DNA from: Sporomusaceae bacterium FL31
GTDB taxonomy: Bacteria; Bacillota; Negativicutes; DSM-1736; Dendrosporobacteraceae
Assembly (NCBI GenBank): GCA_003990955.1
Contig: BIFV01000007.1
Span: 196,866-260,865 of the forward strand
Direction of reading: 5' to 3'
Length of the DNA: 64,000 nt
In this document: piece by piece, positions 7,562 through 16,504 of the stretch
Numbering within the stretch: the stretch's first letter is position 1
Layout: each line of letters opens with the position of its first letter
Made by a program: the position numbers and the translations under genes
The notes under the pieces: generated by a model
Database searches by the model: none
Told to the model about the DNA's origin: nothing
The model's input: the letters and a program-made list of their open reading frames with translations, nothing else

Positions 7562-8713
7562 GTGATCAGATTTATAACTGCTGGTGAATCGCATGGACCA
7601 GGCCTTACAGCTATTATTGAAGGACTTCCCGCTGGGTTACCAATTGATATAGAAGCAATTAATCAAGACCTAGCCCGCCGTCAGCAAGGTTATGGACGTG
7701 GTGGCCGTATGAAAATTGAGCAGGATAAAGTCGAAATTTTATCAGGGGTCCGATTCGGTCAAACTTTGGGCGGTCCAATCACGCTTTCAATCCGTAACAA
7801 AGATTGGGAAAATTGGCAAGAGCGGATGTCTGTAAGCGGAAAGCCACAGGGAAGTCCAGTCACTGCAGCAAGACCAGGTCATGCAGACCTAACTGGAGTT
7901 CAAAAATATGAACGTGAAGATATTCGTGATATCCTTGAACGTGCCAGCGCTAGGGAAACTGCTGCTAGAGTTGCGGTTGGTGCTATTGCCAAGCAATTCA
8001 TAGCCAGCTGCGGGATTGAGATCGTATCACATGTAACCAACATTGGCGGCGTGAAAATCGATAACCATTCCGTTGATTATCAGTCCATTAAAGAAAAAAA
8101 AGCTGACTCTGAATTAAGCTGCCTGGATCCAGTGGCTGAAGCTGGGATGAAACAAGCTATCCATGCTGCAAAAGAGCGCGGTGATACTTTAGGCGGAATA
8201 TTTGAAATAGCCGTACTCAATGTTATTCCAGGATTGGGTAGCCATATTCAGTGGGACCGTCGCTTGGATACCCGTTTAGCGGCTGCCATGATGTCCATTC
8301 AGGCGATCAAGGGAGTCGAAATCGGTGATGGTTTTGCTTACGCAAACTTACCAGGCAGTCAGGCTCATGATGAGATTTTTTACGATAAAAAAACCGGGTA
8401 TACCCGTAAGACCAATCATGCCGGCGGCGTAGAAGGCGGTATGAGTAATGGAGAACCACTAGTCATTAGAGCTGTAATGAAACCGATCCCAACATTAATG
8501 ACACCCCTGGCTTCTGTGGATATTATAAGCCGCGAGCAGGTGATGGCAAATACCGAAAGAAGTGATGTCTGCGCCGTTTCAGCTGCAGCTGTTGTTGGTG
8601 AGGCTATGACCGCAATTGTAATCGCTGAAGCATTAGCCGATAAATTTGGCGGCGACAGCTTAGGAGATATGCTGGCTTCAATCAAGTACTACCGCGAAAG
8701 AATCGGCAGGTGA
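7562..8713 (+). CDS. aroC: Chorismate synthase
   Basis: 383 residues, GTG start with gaggtgat upstream. It converts EPSP to chorismate, the last step of the shikimate pathway, using reduced FMN. Signature motifs are clear: GESHGPGL (about residue 8), RQQGYGRGGRM, GHADLTGVQKY, and the ASARETAARVAVGA motif. The C-terminal RSDVCAVSAAAVV segment is typical. The 111-base gap after pilO holds an AT-rich stretch with no convincing terminator or promoter, so transcription may run on from the pil operon. aroK overlaps or abuts downstream. Confidence 0.95.
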   Translation: MIRFITAGESHGPGLTAIIEGLPAGLPIDIEAINQDLARRQQGYGRGGRMKIEQDKVEILSGVRFGQTLGGPITLSIRNKDWENWQERMSVSGKPQGSPVTAARPGHADLTGVQKYEREDIRDILERASARETAARVAVGAIAKQFIASCGIEIVSHVTNIGGVKIDNHSVDYQSIKEKKADSELSCLDPVAEAGMKQAIHAAKERGDTLGGIFEIAVLNVIPGLGSHIQWDRRLDTRLAAAMMSIQAIKGVEIGDGFAYANLPGSQAHDEIFYDKKTGYTRKTNHAGGVEGGMSNGEPLVIRAVMKPIPTLMTPLASVDIISREQVMANTERSDVCAVSAAAVVGEAMTAIVIAEALADKFGGDSLGDMLASIKYYRERIGR

Positions 8714-8718
8714 ATCAG

Positions 8719-9246
8719 ATGAAGAATGTCGTGTTAATAGGTTTTATGGGTACAGGCAAGACTAGCACCGGCCGCTTATTAGCAAGCCGGCTTGGTCGCC
8801 CATTTATTGACACTGATCAAAAAGTTGAAAATGAAAACAACATGACAATCTCTGAAATGTTTTCGGTTTACGGTGAACAATTTTTCCGCCAGAAAGAACA
8901 GGAAGTCATTGCTAAAGTATCCCGCTATACTTGTACGGTTATTGCAACAGGCGGGGGAGTTGTTTTGATGCCAGAAAACATTGCCCGCCTAAAAAGTAAT
9001 GGTGTACTTATTGCACTGACAGCTTCACTTGATGTCATCTTAGAACGAACCTCCAGACGTAATTCCCGTCCCCTGTTAGACCGGCCTGACCGTGAAGCCA
9101 TCGTTTCTAAAATGCTGCAGGAACGTTCTGGGTTTTATAATAGCGCGGATTTATCGATTGATACCAGTGAAAAAACGCCGCAACAAGTTAGTGACATGAT
9201 TATCACATTTTTAAGACAAGGGGGATATTTGCGTGGACGATGTTAA
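8719..9246 (+). CDS. aroK: Shikimate kinase
   Basis: About 175 residues. Phosphorylates shikimate at the 3-hydroxyl. The P-loop GFMGTGKTS is near the N-terminus, followed by the shikimate site (DTDQKVE), RKEQEVI and GGGVVL. The late RSRPLLDR-like motif (RNSRPLLDRPD) gives the lid region. The ATG at 8719 has aggtga 5 bases upstream; a GTG at 8710 overlapping the aroC stop would add three residues. The aroB start lies inside its last codons. Confidence 0.93.
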   Translation: MKNVVLIGFMGTGKTSTGRLLASRLGRPFIDTDQKVENENNMTISEMFSVYGEQFFRQKEQEVIAKVSRYTCTVIATGGGVVLMPENIARLKSNGVLIALTASLDVILERTSRRNSRPLLDRPDREAIVSKMLQERSGFYNSADLSIDTSEKTPQQVSDMIITFLRQGGYLRGRC

Positions 9247-10315
9247 TATCAACCTTGGCAACTCCAGTTATACAATACACATTGACCACAAAGGCCTGGA
9301 CAATTTGGGAATGATATTGCAGCAACTTAAATTATCAGGCAAAGTTTTAATTATCTCAGATGATCATGTTGGTCCTATTTATGGTCAACAAGTCCGTTCA
9401 ATTTTATCTGCTGCTGGTTTCGAGTCAGACTTATTTTTAGTTAAGCCTGGTGAAGAGACAAAATCGTTGGATGTTGCTAATACAATTTTCACGAAAGCAA
9501 TTACCATGGGGCTAGATCGCAGATCGCCTATTATTGCTTTAGGCGGAGGAGTAGTTGGTGATTTGACAGGATTTATAGCGGCTACTTATCTCCGTGGTAT
9601 TCCTTTTATTCAGGTTCCCACAAGCTTATTAGCGCAAGTCGACTCAAGTGTTGGTGGTAAAGTAGCCGTAAACCATGCATTGGGTAAAAACCTTATTGGT
9701 GCATTTTATCAGCCTAAAGTTGTTATGATTGATCTTGATACACTGGCTACATTGCCAAGGCGTGAGTTATCTACCGGCTTAGCTGAAGTTATCAAATACG
9801 GCCTCATTGCCGATCGTAATTTCTTTATATACTTGCAAGATCATTGCTCACGGATTTTGAATCGTGATAGTGATGCATTACAATATATTATTAAACGTTC
9901 TTGTGAAATTAAAGCCAGTGTTGTTGAACAAGATGAGCGTGAATCATCATTACGAATGATTTTGAACTTTGGACATACCATTGGACATGCCATTGAAGCA
10001 AATGCCGGATATGGGAAATACAATCATGGCGAAGCCGTTGCAATTGGAATGATAGGTGCTGCGCTCATTAGCCATTATTTAGATCTATGTACCAGCGACC
10101 TGGTGGAAGCTGTCCGTCATATCATTAGCAGCTATCAATTGCCAATTAAAGCCTGCAACTGTTCCGCACAAGAGATGATGAACTTATTAACAAGAGATAA
10201 AAAAACGATCGGCGGAAAAATCCATTGGGTACTTCTCAATTCAATTGGCGAGACGATTATCCGCAATGATGTTCCTGATGAGATCGTCTATAAAGTCCTA
10301 ACAGAATTAACTTAA
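9233..10315 (+). CDS. aroB: 3-dehydroquinate synthase
   Basis: 360 residues with a GTG start and aaggggg upstream. It cyclises DAHP to 3-dehydroquinate using NAD and a divalent metal. The core motif GGGVVGDLTGFIAATYLRGIPF is at about 103-124, and PTSLLAQVDSSVGGKVAVNH holds the substrate and cofactor contacts. Metal ligands lie in GLAEVIKYG and in NFGHTIGHAIE/HGEAVAIG. Start overlaps aroK by 14 bases. A strong terminator follows the stop, closing the aro block. Confidence 0.95.
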   Translation: MDDVNINLGNSSYTIHIDHKGLDNLGMILQQLKLSGKVLIISDDHVGPIYGQQVRSILSAAGFESDLFLVKPGEETKSLDVANTIFTKAITMGLDRRSPIIALGGGVVGDLTGFIAATYLRGIPFIQVPTSLLAQVDSSVGGKVAVNHALGKNLIGAFYQPKVVMIDLDTLATLPRRELSTGLAEVIKYGLIADRNFFIYLQDHCSRILNRDSDALQYIIKRSCEIKASVVEQDERESSLRMILNFGHTIGHAIEANAGYGKYNHGEAVAIGMIGAALISHYLDLCTSDLVEAVRHIISSYQLPIKACNCSAQEMMNLLTRDKKTIGGKIHWVLLNSIGETIIRNDVPDEIVYKVLTELT

Positions 10316-10319
10316 CCGC

Positions 10320-10345
10320 AAAGTGGCCTAATGGCCACTTTTTTT
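10320..10345 (+). terminator. Rho-independent terminator after aroB
   Basis: AAGTGGCC (10321-10328) and GGCCACTT (10333-10340) form an 8-bp perfect stem with a TAAT loop, followed by a T run. It ends the aroCKB transcript. Confidence 0.9.
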
Positions 10346-10435
10346 AACCTAAATTTAATGTAAAAAATTAGCAGGATTGTTCTTTTGCTAGTAGAATCTA
10401 TAAATGAAATATGTGGCTATGGAGGATGCAGCAAA

Positions 10436-11569
10436 TTGATAAGCAATAAACGAAAACAAATTACAATTGGAGCTTTAATTGCAGTCGTATTATGCGGAAT
10501 TATTGGCTTTCGTATCTACACCAACATTCATGCAAATCAGGAACGGGCGGGCAAAGCATCACAGGGACGAGTTGTGACAGTAGCAGTTTCACAAGTGGTT
10601 CGACGTGATATAAATCCGGTCATTACGTTTTCAGCAAATCTCGAACCAGTATGGAGTGCTGATATTTCTACAAAAGCAGACGGACGAATTGACACACTTC
10701 TGGTTGAGGAAGGCGATGTTGTTCAAGCTGGCGCTACAATAGCCATGTTAGATACGAATGAGCTATTGGCTCAAGTGGTACAAGCAGAGGGTAATTTATT
10801 ATCAAGTCAGGCAACCTTGGAACAAGCCGAACAAGATTATCGTCGTATGGAGCCGCTTGCCAGACAGGGAGCAATATCAGCTCAAACTCTTGATGCTGCA
10901 AAATCCAAACGCGATTTAGCAATTGGACAAGTACGTTCAGCGCAAGGAAACTTGACTTTATTACAAGCCCGACTTGATAACGCTAATATCGCCGCTCCGC
11001 GCCCTGGCATTATTATCAAGCGACAGCTTCAATCTGGCTTTTTTGCTAAAGCAGGCACACCCATTGTTACTATGGCCGACATTACTTCATTATTAGCAAA
11101 GGCTACAATTGGTGAAGCACAAATTAATCAACTTACTGTTGGCAATAGTGTCAAAGTTCAGGTTGACGCTGTTCCAAATAAGGAATTTATCGGGACAATT
11201 ACCCGTATATCACCAACGGCAGCCTTACCGGCACGATCTTTTACTGCTGATATTACGATTCCAAATGCCGAAGGAATACTAAAATCCGGTATGTTTGCTA
11301 AAGTAGATATTACTGTACCACCTCACAAAAACATCCTTGCCATCCCTGAAGGGGCATTGGTCATGCGTGAAGATCAGAAAACCGTGTTTGTTGTTACTGC
11401 TGATCATAAAGTACAACAGCGTGTATTGAAGCTAGGCTACATCGGCGATGGCTGGGCAGAGGTCATTGAAGGGCTTACGCAGGGAGAAAAAATCGTAACA
11501 TCTGGACAGAATAAATTAAAGGATGGTTCTAGTATTAGCTTTGCTTCTTCACAGGAAGGTGGCGTTTAA
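10436..11569 (+). CDS. RND efflux periplasmic adaptor (membrane fusion protein)
   Basis: 377 residues from the TTG at 10436, which has ggagg 10 bases upstream; an upstream TTG at 10385 has no ribosome site. One N-terminal membrane anchor (ITIGALIAVVLCGIIGF) is followed by the standard adaptor domains: a split lipoyl domain (KADGRIDTLLVEEGDVVQAG and NIAAPRPGIIIKR), a coiled-coil hairpin between them, a beta-barrel (VKVQVDAVPNKEFIGTI) and a membrane-proximal domain. It connects the inner-membrane pump to an outer-membrane channel. The pump gene begins directly after its stop; no TolC-like gene is nearby. Confidence 0.9.
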   Translation: MISNKRKQITIGALIAVVLCGIIGFRIYTNIHANQERAGKASQGRVVTVAVSQVVRRDINPVITFSANLEPVWSADISTKADGRIDTLLVEEGDVVQAGATIAMLDTNELLAQVVQAEGNLLSSQATLEQAEQDYRRMEPLARQGAISAQTLDAAKSKRDLAIGQVRSAQGNLTLLQARLDNANIAAPRPGIIIKRQLQSGFFAKAGTPIVTMADITSLLAKATIGEAQINQLTVGNSVKVQVDAVPNKEFIGTITRISPTAALPARSFTADITIPNAEGILKSGMFAKVDITVPPHKNILAIPEGALVMREDQKTVFVVTADHKVQQRVLKLGYIGDGWAEVIEGLTQGEKIVTSGQNKLKDGSSISFASSQEGGV

Positions 11570-14500
11570 ATGATTAACGTCTTTATTAAGCGCCCAGTTT
11601 TTACGACAATGGTTGTTATGTTACTGGTCGTTTTTGGCTTAAACGCCTATCCTTCATTAGGAATAGATTTATATCCTGATGTAGATTTTCCCATTGTCAC
11701 AGTAACCGTAACCTATACAGGGACTTCGCCTGAAGAAATGGAAAGTTTAGTGACTAAGCCCATTGAAGATGCTGTAAGCTCAGTGTCAGGCATCAAGACA
11801 TTATCTTCGGTATCACGCGAAGGGGTGTCGCAAGTAACCCTAGAGTTTGAATTTGGGACAAACCCTAAACTGGCAGCCAACGATGTGCGTGAAAAGGTAG
11901 CCGGTGTTCGCAGGAGACTGCCTGATCAGATTGATGAACCGGTCGTGCAGCGTTATGATATTACAGCACAATCCATTGTACAGTTTAGTTTGGCTTCCGA
12001 CAGTCGCAGCCGTGGTGAAATACGTAAGCTGGCGGTTGATATTGTAAAGGATGAACTACAGCGCTTGGACGGAGTAGCTGAGGTCAATGTTTTCGGTGCA
12101 AGCGACCGTGAAATCCACCTTCTAGCAGACCCTAAAAAACTTGAATCTTACAATATTTCTTTACAACAAATACTGGATTTGGTTAACGCACAGAATATGA
12201 ATACCCCAGGTGGCCGGGTAAACGAAAAAGGGACTGAGTTAACAGTCCGCACCCTGGGGAAATACAAGAGTGTTGATGAGCTGAAAGAACTGATTATCAC
12301 CAACCAGAATGGCCGACTTGTTAAACTAGGTGATGTCGTCATGGTTGAAGACGGTTGGACGGAAGAACGTGTTTATGCTCAAACAGATGGTGTACCTAGC
12401 GTACTGGTCGCTATTCAGAAACAATCTGGTACCAATACGGTGGATGTAGCTGACCGAGTAAAAAAAGCAATGACAGGTATGCAAGCGAATGTGTTGCCAC
12501 CCGATATCAAGATATCGACCGTACGGGATAGTTCAACCTATATTCGGAGTAATGTTGAAGATGTTATGGTTTCATTAATTTTTGGTGGAATACTGGCAGT
12601 CATCATCACATTTTTATTCCTACAAAATACGCGGGCAACTGTTATTGGCGCAATCGCCATTCCAACATCAATTATTGCCACATTTTTTTTGATGAAAGCC
12701 ATGGGCTTTACATTAAATAATATGTCTCTCATGGGGTTAAGCTTGGCTGTTGGAATATTAATCGATGATGCCATTGTTGTTATCGAGAATATTTTCCGTC
12801 ACATGGAGAAAGGCCAATCTCCTATGGAAGCATCCTATATGGGTACAACAGAGATTGCATTGGCTGTTATCGCAACAACCCTTTCAATTTTAGCGGTATT
12901 TGTGCCAGTAGGAAATATGGGGCAGGTTATTGGACAGTTTTTTAAACAGTTTGGCTTAACTGTAGCTTTTGCTGTTGCCTTTTCATTATTTGTTGCTTTT
13001 ACACTGACTCCTACGCTGGCCGCTTATTGGCTAAAGCACGACTCTGTGCATGCTGGAAAATTAGGACGGCCATTTGGCTGGTTGCAAAAAATCCTTGATA
13101 GTTGGGAAAGAAGTTTTCTCGCAATGCGCGAGTTTTATAAAGAGACACTGATCTGGGCATTAAAGCGGCCTAAAAAATTAGTGGCTATAGCGATCTTATC
13201 CTTGTTTATTAACTTCTTATTGGTGCCCTTTCTTGGCGTTGAATTCCAACCATCTTATGACTCCGGCGAATTTAATATTGTAGTATCTGCACCTGCGGGT
13301 ACATCAATGGACAAAATGAAACAGTTAATTGCTCCTGTCGAAAGCGAAATATTAGCCATCCCAGAATTAGAAACAGCATTTATGACAATAGGCGCTCAAC
13401 GTCAGCCAGTTTATAAAGCCAGTATTGGGGTGCGTTTGATACCTTCTGATGAACGTTCTCGTAATATGATGGATATTATGGATGAGTTGAGAATTAAATT
13501 TCGTGACATCCAGGGTCTAAAAATTGCTGTTCAAAGTAATCAAGGCATTGGTCGGGGTGATTCTCGTCCTATTCAAGTTGGTATTCGTGGTTCGGAATTA
13601 GAATTACTAACGAAAACGGCTCACGATCTCGCTGACGCCATCAAGCAAATACCTGGGACTACAGATGTTGATATCTCTTCTGAGCAATTTGAACCAGAAA
13701 TTCAGATTAAGCTCAATAGTGCTCGCGCTGGAGATGCCGGAGTTGATTCGACAACACTAGGTGATACCATCCAAATGGCGTTTTTAGGAATGACAACCAA
13801 AAATCAATATAATATTGGGGATAGTGATTACGATATTCGTTTACAGCTCATTCCCGAAGCAAGACTAAGCATTGCCGATGTTGCTAACTTGCGGATAGCA
13901 ACAAAATCAGGCAGCTTTGTTCGCTTAAATGATATTGCTGAAGTTAGTTTATCGTCTGGTCCGACTCAAATTGACCGGGAAGCACGCCAGCGCCAAGTTA
14001 TTGTCTATGCTAATGCTGTAGGGGTTTCTTCCGGGGAAGTAATTAATAAAATCAAAGAGATTATGCCCGGATTGAATTTGCCATTGGGTTATAGTTATAA
14101 ATTTGTAGGTCAAGCTCAAACCATGCAAGAATCATTTTCTGAAATTACGAAAGCTTTAATTTTAGCTATTGTATTAATTTATATGGTCTTGGCTGCTGAA
14201 TTTGAAAGCTTTATTCATCCTTTTACTATTATGTTATCTTTGCCTTTTTCGTTAGTAGGAGCAATCTTAGGTTTGCTCATTGCCGGTAAAACGATTAACA
14301 TCATGTCACTGATCGGTATTATTATGCTAATGGGACTTGTAACCAAAAATGCTATATTAGTAGTTGATTACACCAATCAGCTGCGGGCTGAAGGAATGCC
14401 TGTTACAGATGCCCTCATCGAAGCAGGTACAACCAGACTTCGGCCAATTTTGATGACAACCATGGCTATGATTTTTGGGATGATACCGATTGCACTTGGC

Positions 14501-14668
14501 TTTGGGGCAGGTGCTGAGCTGCGTTCATCTATGGGTGTGGTCCTAATCGGAGGTCTAATTACCTCAACAGCACTTACCTTGATTATTGTTCCGTTAGTCT
14601 ATTTACTAATCGATAAAATAAAAGTAAGCTATCAATCCAGTAAATCCTCAAGATCTATTAATGGATAA
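11570..14668 (+). CDS. RND family multidrug/metabolite efflux pump (AcrB/MexB-like)
   Basis: 1032 residues, the usual size. A proton-driven trimeric inner-membrane transporter. It begins with the typical INVFIKRPVFTTMVVMLLVVFGL helix, followed by a large periplasmic loop. The second group of membrane helices contains the proton-relay aspartates in GILIDDAIVVIENIF (residues about 399-400). The repeat half starts near ALKRPKKLVAIAIL. The C-terminal half has GLVTKNAILVVDY and RLRPILMTTMA signatures. The conserved Asp pair argues for the drug (HAE) type. The substrate cannot be told from sequence. Its presence implies an outer membrane. Confidence 0.92.
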   Translation: MINVFIKRPVFTTMVVMLLVVFGLNAYPSLGIDLYPDVDFPIVTVTVTYTGTSPEEMESLVTKPIEDAVSSVSGIKTLSSVSREGVSQVTLEFEFGTNPKLAANDVREKVAGVRRRLPDQIDEPVVQRYDITAQSIVQFSLASDSRSRGEIRKLAVDIVKDELQRLDGVAEVNVFGASDREIHLLADPKKLESYNISLQQILDLVNAQNMNTPGGRVNEKGTELTVRTLGKYKSVDELKELIITNQNGRLVKLGDVVMVEDGWTEERVYAQTDGVPSVLVAIQKQSGTNTVDVADRVKKAMTGMQANVLPPDIKISTVRDSSTYIRSNVEDVMVSLIFGGILAVIITFLFLQNTRATVIGAIAIPTSIIATFFLMKAMGFTLNNMSLMGLSLAVGILIDDAIVVIENIFRHMEKGQSPMEASYMGTTEIALAVIATTLSILAVFVPVGNMGQVIGQFFKQFGLTVAFAVAFSLFVAFTLTPTLAAYWLKHDSVHAGKLGRPFGWLQKILDSWERSFLAMREFYKETLIWALKRPKKLVAIAILSLFINFLLVPFLGVEFQPSYDSGEFNIVVSAPAGTSMDKMKQLIAPVESEILAIPELETAFMTIGAQRQPVYKASIGVRLIPSDERSRNMMDIMDELRIKFRDIQGLKIAVQSNQGIGRGDSRPIQVGIRGSELELLTKTAHDLADAIKQIPGTTDVDISSEQFEPEIQIKLNSARAGDAGVDSTTLGDTIQMAFLGMTTKNQYNIGDSDYDIRLQLIPEARLSIADVANLRIATKSGSFVRLNDIAEVSLSSGPTQIDREARQRQVIVYANAVGVSSGEVINKIKEIMPGLNLPLGYSYKFVGQAQTMQESFSEITKALILAIVLIYMVLAAEFESFIHPFTIMLSLPFSLVGAILGLLIAGKTINIMSLIGIIMLMGLVTKNAILVVDYTNQLRAEGMPVTDALIEAGTTRLRPILMTTMAMIFGMIPIALGFGAGAELRSSMGVVLIGGLITSTALTLIIVPLVYLLIDKIKVSYQSSKSSRSING

Positions 14669-14717
14669 TTCTGGTTTAACAGATTTATTAGTACTTAGTT
14701 AATAAGGAGGCGGCAAT

Positions 14718-15680
14718 ATGGTGAAAAGAATTGCTGTGCTAACCAGTGGCGGAGATGCTCCTGGTATGAATGCTGCAATTAGAGCAGTTGTTAGAAAGGG
14801 TATCCACCATGGATTTGAGGTCTTCGGTGTACAAAGAGGTTATGAAGGGGTCATTCAAGGCGATTTTAATCTTATGAATTACCATTCGGTTGGTGGTATT
14901 ATTCAACATGGTGGAACAGTACTTAAAACCGCACGGAGCGAAGCATTTAAGACTGCTGAAGGTTTTGATATCGCACTAGAGCAATTAAAAAGCCACTACA
15001 TTGATTATTTAATTGTCATCGGCGGTGACGGTTCGATGGCTGGTGCTGTAAAATTGGCTGAAGCGGGTATTGCCACTATGGTAATTCCGGGCACAATTGA
15101 CAACGACATGCCTGGAACAGAGTATACGATTGGTTTTGATACCGCACTCAATACAGTACTGGATGCTGTAAATAAAATCAGAGATACAGCGGCGTCACAT
15201 GAGCGGGTAGCCATTGTTGAAGTAATGGGGCGTAGTGCCGGTCATATTGCTCTGATGGCAGGTTTAGCCTGTGGTGCAGAAGCTATTCTGTTACCGGAAG
15301 AGCCACTCAATATGGATACCATCTGTGAACGCTTGGTACAAAGTCATAAGCGTGGTAAACTCTATAGTATTATCTTGGTAGCTGAAGGAGTTGCAAAAGG
15401 TTATGATATTGCCAGTCAAATCAGTTCAAAGACTGAATTTCAGCCTCATGTTACTGTCTTAGGCTATATACAACGCGGTGGCAGCCCAACCGCTACAGAT
15501 AATATTATGGCCAGCCGCATGGGTGCTGCGGCTGTAGATTGCCTATTGCAAGATCAGGTTAATCAATTAGTTGCTTGGCATCAAGGTAATATTGTTACAC
15601 TTTCTTATGATGCGGCTGTGAAGACGAAGCATGGTATTGATCTTTCGGTATACCATCTTGCCAGTATTTTAGCCCGTTAA
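14718..15680 (+). CDS. pfkA: ATP-dependent 6-phosphofructokinase
   Basis: 320 residues, bacterial PfkA size. Commits fructose 6-phosphate to glycolysis. TSGGDAPGMNAAIRA is at the N-terminus; GGDGSMAGA carries the Gly typical of ATP-using rather than pyrophosphate-using enzymes; GTIDNDMPGTEYTIGFDTA holds the catalytic Asp; EVMGRSAGHIALMAGLA and QRGGSPTATD are all intact. Ribosome site aaggagg. A terminator follows, so it is likely a single-gene unit or the end of the efflux transcript. Confidence 0.96.
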   Translation: MVKRIAVLTSGGDAPGMNAAIRAVVRKGIHHGFEVFGVQRGYEGVIQGDFNLMNYHSVGGIIQHGGTVLKTARSEAFKTAEGFDIALEQLKSHYIDYLIVIGGDGSMAGAVKLAEAGIATMVIPGTIDNDMPGTEYTIGFDTALNTVLDAVNKIRDTAASHERVAIVEVMGRSAGHIALMAGLACGAEAILLPEEPLNMDTICERLVQSHKRGKLYSIILVAEGVAKGYDIASQISSKTEFQPHVTVLGYIQRGGSPTATDNIMASRMGAAAVDCLLQDQVNQLVAWHQGNIVTLSYDAAVKTKHGIDLSVYHLASILAR

Positions 15681-15700
15681 CTTATCGTTAATTGTTAATC

Positions 15701-15737
15701 ATACGACATGCGTAAGCAATGTCGTATTTTACTTTTA
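15701..15737 (+). terminator. Terminator after pfkA
   Basis: ATACGACAT (15701-15709) and ATGTCGTAT (15719-15727) form a 9-bp stem with a 9-base loop followed by TTTTACTTTT. Confidence 0.8.
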
Positions 15738-15822
15738 CTCCCATCTAATTATATTTTCAGAGTGTAAACATAACGAAAAGAAACTGAATAGTATATAGTG
15801 ACATGGAGCTGGGGGTGAATTG

Positions 15823-16269
15823 ATGAAAGATATTGACCTGAGTGCCGTAATAAGTTTAATGCAAACTCAAAATGATTATATTAATCAAGTATATAAAATT
15901 ATCTATGTTTTATATACTGATTTGAATGTTGCTAATAATGCTGAGTTCCAAAAATTCACTGTTCATTTTAACTCATTTATGTTAAGTCATGCCAGAAGCG
16001 AAGGATTTAGTAAAGCTAGCGAAGCAAGCCAAAATAATTATGTTTTATTGGAAAAATTAATTGATAGTGAAATATTAGCTACAGCCGAACAGCTGGAATT
16101 TGCTGTGATCCATTTGGAAACAGCAATTAAAGAACCCAGAATCAGAACAAATTTACAAATTTTATTATTAAACCAAGGAATCTTAATGTTAGAGGAAACT
16201 CAGTTAAAAATAATTGAAACAGTAGAAACTTTACTTGAAAAATTCCGACAAACACAATTGCAAAATTAA
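15823..16269 (+). CDS. Hypothetical helical protein, 148 residues
   Basis: I do not recognise a family. The ATG at 15823 has gggggtga 4-5 bases upstream (a TTG directly before it is possible). The predicted protein is acidic to neutral and almost wholly helical, with heptad-like Leu/Ile spacing in the last 60 residues (ILMLEETQLKIIETVETLLEKF). No signal peptide, membrane segment or cysteine is seen. Terminators flank it on both sides, so it appears to be transcribed alone. A coiled-coil or four-helix-bundle fold is likely. Coding is supported by the ribosome site and normal codon use; function is unknown. Confidence 0.65.
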   Translation: MKDIDLSAVISLMQTQNDYINQVYKIIYVLYTDLNVANNAEFQKFTVHFNSFMLSHARSEGFSKASEASQNNYVLLEKLIDSEILATAEQLEFAVIHLETAIKEPRIRTNLQILLLNQGILMLEETQLKIIETVETLLEKFRQTQLQN

Positions 16270-16328
16270 CAGGATTTTTTTCATTTGCGTTAAATATTAA
16301 TAACATAAGCAAATGCTGGAATGTGTCA

Positions 16329-16365
16329 AAAGACATAATTTCCTACTGGATATTATGTCTTTTTG
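16329..16365 (+). terminator. Terminator after the hypothetical gene
   Basis: AAAGACATAAT (16329-16339) pairs with ATTATGTCTTT (16352-16362), an 11-bp perfect stem with a 12-base loop, continuing into a short T run. Confidence 0.8.
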
Positions 16366-16419
16366 TTTAGTAAATTAAAGCCAACCTCAATGATTATGAT
16401 AATTGTACTGAAGTACGAT

Positions 16420-16446
16420 AGACTTGGAGACAAGCCAAGTCTTTTT
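16420..16446 (+). terminator. Second terminator upstream of larB
   Basis: AGACTTGG (16420-16427) and CCAAGTCT (16435-16442) form an 8-bp perfect stem with a 7-base loop and a TTTT tail. It lies about 60 bases before larB, so it ends some transcript reading toward larB. Confidence 0.75.
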
Positions 16447-16472
16447 CATAAGCAATAGATATCTTCTATAAT
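16444..16472 (+). promoter_or_regulatory. Possible larB promoter
   Basis: A perfect -10 hexamer TATAAT (16467-16472) with a weak -35 (TTTCAT) 17 bases upstream, overlapping the end of the preceding terminator. It would start transcription about 25 bases before the larB ribosome site. Confidence 0.45.
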
Positions 16473-16504
16473 TCTGGCTGTATTAAATTTAAGGAGGTTG
16501 TATT

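Larger units (their letters stand above)
16270..16504 (+). other. Intergenic region with two tandem terminators
   Basis: A 235-base gap between the unknown gene and larB. It holds two independent terminator-like hairpins about 55 bases apart and a promoter-like sequence just before larB. No reading frame with a ribosome site is present. The piece between the hairpins could be a short RNA, but I see no strong promoter for it. Confidence 0.6.
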
